Origin: Pseudomonadota bacterium
Lineage (GTDB): Bacteria > Pseudomonadota > Gammaproteobacteria > Burkholderiales > JAJZQI01
DNA length: 36,597 bases
Direction of reading: 5' to 3'
NCBI GenBank assembly: GCA_021847305.1
Contig: JAJZTZ010000010.1
Coordinates: 1-36,597 of the forward strand
The translations under genes and the position numbers were made by a program. The notes beneath the pieces are model-generated. The model had not been told where the DNA came from. It ran no database searches and was given only the letters and a program-made list of their open reading frames with translations. This document shows positions 30,741-36,597 of the stretch, piece after piece. The stretch's first letter is position 1. Every line of letters begins with the position of its first letter.

Positions 30741-31103
30741 ATGGAGCACCCCGTACGTTCCGCCTTGAGCCGGGCATTTGTGCTGGCGCGCCGGTTTCGA
30801 CTGGCTCAACCCTTGCCGGCAGCGTTAAGGCAACGGCTGGCTGAAATGCCGGGGGTGCAGGAACTGGAGACAGTAAAAACGGGCCGCTATCTGATAGTCC
30901 GCTATGATGTTTTGTGCCTTACCTACGGCCTGCTGCAGCAGGCGCTGCTGGAGGGGGGCGCAAGCCTGCACAACGGGTTGGGGCAACGGCTGCGGGCGGC
31001 CTGGTATGGCTATGTGGATGACAATGCCCGCCACAATGCCGGAGCGCGCGGTGGAGCGTGCTGCAGCCAGCCGGACAAGGTTTATCTGAGCAGACATAAA
31101 TAA
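30741..31103 (+). CDS. Hypothetical HMA-like protein with C-terminal Cys pair
   Basis: 120 aa starting at ATG 30741 (the track start at 30702 is inside the Met-rich gene). The middle (MPGVQELETVKTGRYLIVRYDVLCLTYGLLQQALLEGG) resembles the strand-helix pattern of a heavy-metal-associated domain without its CxxC. The C-terminus carries ARGGACCSQPDKVYLSRHK. The placement between copper-binding protein genes suggests a metal-handling role. No signal peptide, so probably cytoplasmic. Confidence 0.6.
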   Translation: MEHPVRSALSRAFVLARRFRLAQPLPAALRQRLAEMPGVQELETVKTGRYLIVRYDVLCLTYGLLQQALLEGGASLHNGLGQRLRAAWYGYVDDNARHNAGARGGACCSQPDKVYLSRHK

Positions 31104-31141
31104 ACAGCAGCGAACAGAAACAGAAGGAGTTTACGCGCATT

Positions 31142-33169
31142 ATGAGAGACGATATTGCACTGCAGTTGCCCGCCAATTTGTCTCGGCGACGTTTTGTACA
31201 GGGTCTGGCCGTGGGCGGTGCCTTGTTGGGCTTGGGGGGGCGTTCGGCCTGGGCGTTCAATTCCGGCAGCCAGCCGCAGGAACTGCGCGGAACCGAATTC
31301 CATCTGGAAATCAGCGAAATTCCGGTCAATTTTACCGGTCAGCCGCGCATGGCGACGGCGATCAATGGCCAGATTCCCGGGCCAACCTTGCGCTGGCGCG
31401 AGGGCGATACGGTGACCATTCACGTGACCAACCGCATGAATCACACCACGTCGATCCACTGGCACGGCATTATCCTGCCCAACGCCATGGATGGCGTGCC
31501 CGGCCTGACCTTCAACGGCATTGCGCCGGGAGAGACATTCACCTACCGTTTTCCGGTGCAGCAGAGCGGCACGTACTGGTATCACAGTCATTCGGGTTTT
31601 CAGGAACAGACCGGTTTGTATGCACCGCTGGTGATCGAGCCACGTGCTGCGGCGCCGTATTCTGCTGATCGCGATTATGTGGTGATGCTCACCGACTGGA
31701 CCGACGAAGACCCGAACCGTGTGTTTGCCAATCTGAAAAAGGGTGACAGTTACTACAACTACGTCAAGCCGACGCTGGCCGATTTTCTCAATGAAGCGCG
31801 ACAGAAAGGCTGGTCTGCTGCCTGGCAGGAGCGCGCCATGTGGGACGCCATGCGCATGAGTCCACGCGATCTGGTCGACGTAAGCGGGGCAACCTATACC
31901 TATCTGCTCAATGGTACGACGCCGGCGGGCAACTGGACCGGCTTGTTCCGCAAGGGAGAGCGTATCCGCCTGCGCTTTATCAACGGTTCATCCATGAGCT
32001 ATTTCGATGTGCGCATACCGGGTTTGTCGATGACGGTCGTGGCAGCCGACGGCCAGAATGTCCACCCCGTGACCGTGGACGAATTCCGCATGGCGGTGGC
32101 GGAAACCTATGACGTCATTGTGCAGCCGCAGGATGACAGTCCTTATACGATTTTTGCCCAGTCGATGGATCGGTCCGGCTATGCGCGCGGCACCCTGGCG
32201 CCGCAGATGGGGCTGGCCGCCGAAGTGCCGCCAATGGACCCGGTGCCGACACTGACCATGGCCGACATGGGGATGGGTATGCACGACATGGGCGCCATGA
32301 ATGAGATGCCGGGCATGTCGATGCCGGCTTCTGCCGCTGCCGCCAGCAGCACCATGGCGACGGGGGCCGCTCCGGCTAAGGACGACGCCATGGCCATGGG
32401 GGACAATATGGCAGGCATGGATATGTCCGGCATGGCAGCGAGTCCTCAGGCTTCTGCAGCGCCGGAACACAGCCACATGGCGCATGAACATACCGGGCAT
32501 GCCGGTCACACGGCTGCGCCTGCCAATCCGCATGCCGGACACAACATGGATGGCCTGGCCGGGATGGATATGAGTAGCGACAGCATGGCAAATGGCTCCG
32601 ACATGCAGGGTATGAATATGGCCAGCCAGCGTAAGCCGGATACCATGGAAGTGACACACCATCCGGTTACGGAAAACGGCCCCGGCGTGGATATGCAGGC
32701 CAGCGTTGTTTCCACTCGGCTGGATGATCCCGGGGTGGGGTTGCGCCACAATGGCCGGCGTGTCCTGACCTATGCCGATTTGCATAGCCTGGATGGCTCG
32801 CAGGATCTGCGCGAGCCGAGCCGCACCATCGAACTGCATCTGACCGGCAATATGCGGCGCTACATGTGGTCCTTCGATGGGGTGGAATATGCCGACGCAC
32901 AGCCGATCAGGCTGCAGTATGGCGAACGAGTGCGTTTTGTGCTGATCAACGACACGATGATGGAACATCCGATTCACCTGCATGGCATGTGGAGCGAACT
33001 GGAAAACCAGGATGGCGGCTTCCAGGTACGCAAGCACACCATCAGCGTTAAACCCGGGCAGTCGCTGTCGTATCGGGTGCTGGCGGATGCGCGGGGGCGC
33101 TGGGCGTACCACTGCCATCTGTTGTATCACATGATGGGCGGCATGTTCCGCGAGGTGAATGTGGCATGA
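31142..33169 (+). CDS. copA: Multicopper oxidase CopA
   Basis: 675 aa with a twin-arginine signal (LSRRRFVQGLAVGGALLGLGG). All copper-ligand motifs are visible: SIHWHGIILP, YWYHSHSGFQEQ, HPIHLHGMWS, and WAYHCHLLYHMMGGMF, where the Cys-His-Leu is the type 1 site. Residues about 375-500 form a long Met/His-rich insert (MADMGMGMHDMGAMNEMPGM, HAGHNMDGLAGMDM). CopA oxidises Cu(I) in the periplasm. AAGGAG lies upstream at longer than usual spacing. The stop overlaps copB (ATGA). Confidence 0.95.
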   Translation: MRDDIALQLPANLSRRRFVQGLAVGGALLGLGGRSAWAFNSGSQPQELRGTEFHLEISEIPVNFTGQPRMATAINGQIPGPTLRWREGDTVTIHVTNRMNHTTSIHWHGIILPNAMDGVPGLTFNGIAPGETFTYRFPVQQSGTYWYHSHSGFQEQTGLYAPLVIEPRAAAPYSADRDYVVMLTDWTDEDPNRVFANLKKGDSYYNYVKPTLADFLNEARQKGWSAAWQERAMWDAMRMSPRDLVDVSGATYTYLLNGTTPAGNWTGLFRKGERIRLRFINGSSMSYFDVRIPGLSMTVVAADGQNVHPVTVDEFRMAVAETYDVIVQPQDDSPYTIFAQSMDRSGYARGTLAPQMGLAAEVPPMDPVPTLTMADMGMGMHDMGAMNEMPGMSMPASAAAASSTMATGAAPAKDDAMAMGDNMAGMDMSGMAASPQASAAPEHSHMAHEHTGHAGHTAAPANPHAGHNMDGLAGMDMSSDSMANGSDMQGMNMASQRKPDTMEVTHHPVTENGPGVDMQASVVSTRLDDPGVGLRHNGRRVLTYADLHSLDGSQDLREPSRTIELHLTGNMRRYMWSFDGVEYADAQPIRLQYGERVRFVLINDTMMEHPIHLHGMWSELENQDGGFQVRKHTISVKPGQSLSYRVLADARGRWAYHCHLLYHMMGGMFREVNVA

Positions 33170-33921
33170 GCGGGAAAAAAATGATGCAGTGGCAAAAATG
33201 GGTGCTGGCCTGTGCGATGGGGGTGGCGTTGCCTGCTTATGCAGCCGATATGGATATGTCGCACGATATGGCACATGACCACGTCAGCCCGAATCTGACC
33301 AAGTTCATGCTGGACCGGCTGGAAGCGCGAAGCTCGGATGCCGGTACGGTGACTTATTGGGAAGCACAGGCATGGGCCGGCAGCGATATCAATAAACTGT
33401 GGCTGAAAACCGAGGGCGACATGCTCAAGGGCTCGACCGAGGAAGCCGATGTGGAGCTCTTGTACAGCCGCGCCGTGCTTCCTTTCTGGGATGCGCAGCT
33501 GGGGGTGCGGCATGACATGGAAGTGGGCGGAAAACCTGCGCGCGACTGGGCGGCTTTCGCATTCAAGGGGTTGGCTCCGTACTTGTTTGATGTGGATGCC
33601 ACTGTGTATGTCGGAGACAGCGGTCATACCGCCGCACGCCTGAAAGGCGAATACAACTTGTTGCTCACCCAGCGTCTGGTGCTCATGCCGGAAGCGGAGG
33701 TCAATCTTTACGGTCAGTCAGATGCCGCCCGCAGGCTGGGGTCTGGTGTTTCTTCGCTGGATATTGGGTTACGCCTGCGCTATGAGATTCGTCGCGAGTT
33801 TGCTCCGTATGTCGGTGTGGTATGGACGCAAAAATTTGGCGGTACAGCCGATTATGCCCGCCAGGCCAGCGAGGCCGTACGCGATACCCAGTTTGTCGTG
33901 GGTGTGCGCGCCTGGTGGTGA
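33166..33921 (+). CDS. copB: Copper resistance outer-membrane protein CopB
   Basis: 251 aa. A signal peptide ([12 protein letters not shown]) is followed by a short Met/His segment ([12 protein letters not shown]), then the CopB beta-barrel domain ([24 protein letters not shown] ... [25 protein letters not shown] ... FVVGVRAWW, ending in aromatic residues as outer-membrane proteins do). The Met/His-rich insert is shorter than in many CopB proteins. It is coupled to copA. Confidence 0.94.
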   Translation: MSGKKMMQWQKWVLACAMGVALPAYAADMDMSHDMAHDHVSPNLTKFMLDRLEARSSDAGTVTYWEAQAWAGSDINKLWLKTEGDMLKGSTEEADVELLYSRAVLPFWDAQLGVRHDMEVGGKPARDWAAFAFKGLAPYLFDVDATVYVGDSGHTAARLKGEYNLLLTQRLVLMPEAEVNLYGQSDAARRLGSGVSSLDIGLRLRYEIRREFAPYVGVVWTQKFGGTADYARQASEAVRDTQFVVGVRAWW

Positions 33922-33995
33922 TGGCTCTGGAACAACCGGGGACAACGCAGGTCACATGTTATGGAGCCTGCCAATTGCAAGAGGAGAGTTGGGTC

Positions 33996-34388
33996 ATGTA
34001 CGGATTTTCGACTGTGTTGCAGGTGCCGTTTGCCACGGCGGTGGATAAAACGATTGCGGCGCTGAAAAGTGAAGGCTTCGGTGTGCTGACCGATATCGAC
34101 GTGCAAGCCACCATGAAAGCCAAGCTGAACGTCGATGGGCGGCCCTATCGTATCCTGGGGGCATGCAATCCGCCGCTCGCCCACAAAGCCATCGAGGCCG
34201 ACCCGGATATCGGCCTGCTGTTGCCGTGCAATGTGGTGGTGCGCGAAGAAGCCGACGGCAGGGTAACCGTGGCGTTCATGGATCCCGCTGCGGTATTGCA
34301 ACTGACCAATCGGCCAGACATCGCCGAGCTGGCTGCAGAGGTAAAGGCGCGTCTGCAACGCGCAAGCAGCAGCCTGACATCGGCATGA
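33996..34388 (+). CDS. DUF302 family protein
   Basis: 130 aa from ATG 33996 (AAGAGGAGAG upstream); the track start at 33822 lies inside copB. The pattern [31 protein letters not shown] ... [34 protein letters not shown] is a textbook DUF302 domain. It is a small cytoplasmic protein often beside copper and other metal genes; biochemical role unknown. Confidence 0.92.
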   Translation: MYGFSTVLQVPFATAVDKTIAALKSEGFGVLTDIDVQATMKAKLNVDGRPYRILGACNPPLAHKAIEADPDIGLLLPCNVVVREEADGRVTVAFMDPAAVLQLTNRPDIAELAAEVKARLQRASSSLTSA

Positions 34389-34415
34389 CCGGCGTCAATC
34401 TGAAGGAGGTGCGCT

Positions 34416-34691
34416 ATGTATGGACCCGGACCGTATGATCACAGTTGGATGTTCGGCGGGGGGATGCTGTTTGGCGGACTGGGAATGATCCTGGTTTGGG
34501 CCATTCCCGTTCTGCTGATTCTTGCCCTGGTGAAATACCTGATTTCCAAGCCCCGTCAGGATGGCCACCCGCCCTCAGCGCAGCAGGAAACCGCACTGGA
34601 GATTTTGCAAAAGGCCTACGCCCGCGGTGACATTAGTCGGGAAGAGTATCTGGCCAAACGGGATGATTTACTGGGCAAAACGACTGATTGA
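34416..34691 (+). CDS. SHOCT-domain membrane protein
   Basis: 91 aa. It has a Met/Gly-rich start (MYGPGPYDHSWMFGGGMLFGG), one membrane helix (about 20-43, LGMILVWAIPVLLILALVKYLI) and a C-terminal SHOCT motif (ALEILQKAYARGDISREEYLAKRDDLL). AAGGAGGT precedes the start. SHOCT domains mediate assembly; small membrane forms are common at the end of metal-resistance operons. It is convergent with the GGDEF/EAL gene, 9 bases apart. Confidence 0.9.
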   Translation: MYGPGPYDHSWMFGGGMLFGGLGMILVWAIPVLLILALVKYLISKPRQDGHPPSAQQETALEILQKAYARGDISREEYLAKRDDLLGKTTD

Positions 34692-34700
34692 GCAGGGCGC

Positions 34701-36597
34701 TCAGTCGCGTGCCGTCGGCGCGCGGTTATGTGCCGTGGCGAATTCGAAAAAATCGGCCGCGGGCATGGGCTTGGCAAAGTAATAGCCCTGTACTTCCTGG
34801 CACTGGTACGTCTCCAGCAGCCGCAGCAATTCGCGGTTTTCCACCCCTTCGGCAATGGTGCGCAGATTGAGCGCGTGGGCCATCTGAATCACGGCGCTGA
34901 CGATCGCCGCATCATCCGGGTCGGTCGCCATGTCGCGCACGAAGGATTGATCGATTTTCAGGCGATCAACCTTGAATTTTTTCAGGTAGGTCAGACTGGA
35001 GTAGCCGGTACCGAAGTCGTCAATCGCCAGGGCGACGCCGATGTCCTTCAGGCGCTGAATTTGCTGCAGCATGGATTCGCTGTCATGCATCAGCACCGAT
35101 TCGGTGATTTCCAGTTCCAGCAGCTCGGGCGCAAGACCGGTCTGCTGCAGGATGCGGTCAACCTGAGCGACGATATCCCCCCTGCGGAACTGCAACGCCG
35201 AAAGATTGACTGCCATGAGGACAGGCGGCAAACCGGCTTCTTGCCAGGCGATGGCCTGCTCGCAGGCTTCCTGCATGACCCATTCACCCAGTTTGAGAAT
35301 GAAGCCGCTCTGCTCGGCTACAGGGATGAAGCGGCCGGGCGGAATCAGCCCTTCCGTCGGGTGATTCCAGCGCACCAGAGCTTCGGCGCCTATCAGCTGT
35401 CCGCCTTTCAGGTCGAACTGCGGCTGATAGTGCAGCACGAATTCACGGTTTTCCAGCGCAGCGGGCAGGCTATGGGCAATGCGCATTTGCTCATTGACCA
35501 TGTCATTCATGTGCTGGGTAAAAAAGCGATAGGTGTTTCTGCCGGCGTCCTTGGCATGGTACATGGCGGCATCGGCATTTTTCAGCAGCGTTTCAAAATC
35601 CTTGCCGTCTTCCGGGAAAATGGCCACGCCTATGGAGCAGGACAGGTTGAGGGACTGGCCACCGATTTTGACCGGTTGGGCGGTTTTTTCCAGAATCTGC
35701 AAAATAATGCGGGTCAGCTCTTCGGTGTCGCGAGCGTCTGCCAGCGCCAAAAGAAACTCGTCTCCACCGGGACGGGAGAGCAAAGACGGATCGGGTACGC
35801 AACTTTTCAGCCGACTGGCCAATTCATGCAGTACCGCATCGCCGGTAAAGTGGCCCAGTGATTCGTTCAGCAATTTGAAATGATCGATATCAATCGACAG
35901 CAGCGCCAGCGGGGTCTGCGACCGCTCGTTGAGCGACAGGGCAAAATCGACGCGGTCGCGGAATTGATGGCGATTGGCAAGGCCGGTGAGCGAATCGTGA
36001 TTGGACAGGAACTGGATCTGCGCTTCAGCTGTTTTGCGGTCGCTGATGTCGGAAAAAATGCCGATGAAGTGTGTCAGAGTGTCATTTTTGCCCTTTACGG
36101 CAGAAATGCTCAGCCATTCGGGGAAAATTTCCCCGTTTTTGCGCCGGTTATAGATTTCGCCATGCCAGTGGCCAAACGTCACCAGACTCTCCCACATGGA
36201 CCGGTAAAATTCCGCGCTATGCTGGCCGGAGGCGAGAAATGACGGGTTTTTACCGATCACCTCTTCCGGCGTGTAACCGGTATGACGGGTGAAGGCGGGA
36301 TTGACCATGATGATGCGCTGGTTGGCGTCGGTCATCATGAAACCTTCTTCGCTGCCTTGCAGGGCGGTTTCAAAAATACGCAGGTTTTCCTGTGCCTTGC
36401 TGCGTTCGATCACGATGCCGATGATGGATGCACCGATTTCCAGCAGTTTACGGTGGAACGGGCTGGGCATGCGGTTTTCGAAACTGGACAGCGCAAAGGT
36501 GCCGATAATCCGGTCCTGTCCGCCGGAATAGATGGGCATCGACCAGCAGGCGCAAATATTGAAATCTTCGACGATGTGACGCAGGTCGAGCCAGCGC
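34701..36597 (-). CDS. GAF-PAS-GGDEF-EAL cyclic-di-GMP signalling protein (N-terminus outside window)
   Basis: The frame continues upstream of the track's Met into the window edge (...LRHIVEDFNICACWSMPIYSGGQDRIIGTFALS), which is the end of a GAF domain, so the real start lies beyond 36597. A PAS domain follows (ENLRIFETALQGSEEGFMMTDANQRIIMVNPAF) with a PAC motif, then GGDEF (SRPGGDEFLLAL, active-site motif intact), then EAL (GAEALVRWNHP; DDFGTGYSSLTYLKKFKVDRLKID). Both enzymatic motifs look intact, so it could make or degrade cyclic-di-GMP. It is transcribed toward the copper operon but has no obvious link to it. Confidence 0.93.
   Translation of the reverse strand, partial: RWLDLRHIVEDFNICACWSMPIYSGGQDRIIGTFALSSFENRMPSPFHRKLLEIGASIIGIVIERSKAQENLRIFETALQGSEEGFMMTDANQRIIMVNPAFTRHTGYTPEEVIGKNPSFLASGQHSAEFYRSMWESLVTFGHWHGEIYNRRKNGEIFPEWLSISAVKGKNDTLTHFIGIFSDISDRKTAEAQIQFLSNHDSLTGLANRHQFRDRVDFALSLNERSQTPLALLSIDIDHFKLLNESLGHFTGDAVLHELASRLKSCVPDPSLLSRPGGDEFLLALADARDTEELTRIILQILEKTAQPVKIGGQSLNLSCSIGVAIFPEDGKDFETLLKNADAAMYHAKDAGRNTYRFFTQHMNDMVNEQMRIAHSLPAALENREFVLHYQPQFDLKGGQLIGAEALVRWNHPTEGLIPPGRFIPVAEQSGFILKLGEWVMQEACEQAIAWQEAGLPPVLMAVNLSALQFRRGDIVAQVDRILQQTGLAPELLELEITESVLMHDSESMLQQIQRLKDIGVALAIDDFGTGYSSLTYLKKFKVDRLKIDQSFVRDMATDPDDAAIVSAVIQMAHALNLRTIAEGVENRELLRLLETYQCQEVQGYYFAKPMPAADFFEFATAHNRAPTARD

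Noticed and set aside
32270-32640. Repeated ATG/CAT-rich DNA in copA looking like a repeat array
   Set aside because: Explained by Met/His-rich coding sequence; no regular repeat length or spacers, so not CRISPR or satellite DNA.
31988-33274. 428-aa minus-strand ORF opposite copA
   Set aside because: His/Arg-rich shadow of the Met/His-rich copA codons; copA has intact catalytic motifs, and the shadow has no domain or RBS.

Overview
The window looks like a chromosomal segment of a GC-rich, polar-flagellated betaproteobacterium, plausibly Nitrosomonadales-like (this is inference from gene order and protein style; no ribosomal marker is present). It has three parts.

(1) 1-14.5 kb is a flagellar block, all on the plus strand: the 3' end of fleS/flrB, fleR/flrC, then fliE-F-G-H-I-J-K, a strong terminator, an AT-rich promoter region, and fliL-M-N-O-P-Q-R. 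A methyltransferase gene overlaps the end of fliR. Next come a small orphan gene and an intact tRNA-Ser(GGA) gene.

(2) 14.52-27.50 kb is a complete integrative and mobilizable element of about 12.9 kb, inserted in the 3' part of the tRNA-Ser gene. A perfect 65-bp direct repeat (14520-14584 and 27435-27499) marks attL and attR. The tyrosine integrase lies at the right end. TGTGCCA-type repeats, likely integrase arm sites, lie just inside both ends. The element carries small DNA-binding regulators, a winged-helix Rep-like protein, a MobC-like protein, and an RSF1010-class (MOBQ) MobA relaxase. A clear RSF1010-like oriT is embedded in the 3' end of mobC on the bottom strand. The relaxase gene holds a well-primed out-of-frame ORF and a well-primed in-frame internal start, recalling RSF1010 mobA/mobB/repB. 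Downstream is a translationally coupled cluster with an IcmV/TraX-like protein and a full-length DotA/TraY-like protein, but no other type IVB secretion gene and no ATPase or coupling protein. After dotA come a roughly 450-bp structured non-coding stretch, three helically phased 22-bp repeats, and three small genes in the position where IncI plasmids carry entry-exclusion genes. A DUF6941-like gene and a toxin-antitoxin pair complete the cargo. My main hypothesis is that this element borrows a helper type IVB conjugation system and supplies its own DotA/IcmV channel subunits, possibly to change compatibility or evade entry exclusion. This would parallel how SGI1 supplies replacement subunits to IncC plasmids.

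(3) 27.5-36.6 kb begins with a second, partial copy of the tRNA 3' end plus its terminator. A copper-response locus follows: a CusS/CopS-type kinase and CusR/CopR-type regulator on the minus strand, facing a plus-strand run of a DUF411 protein, a Met-rich periplasmic protein, a small Cys-ended protein, multicopper oxidase CopA, CopB, a DUF302 protein and a SHOCT membrane protein. The window ends inside a convergent GAF-PAS-GGDEF-EAL cyclic-di-GMP gene.

All assignments come from reading motifs and remembered family features. No database search was run.
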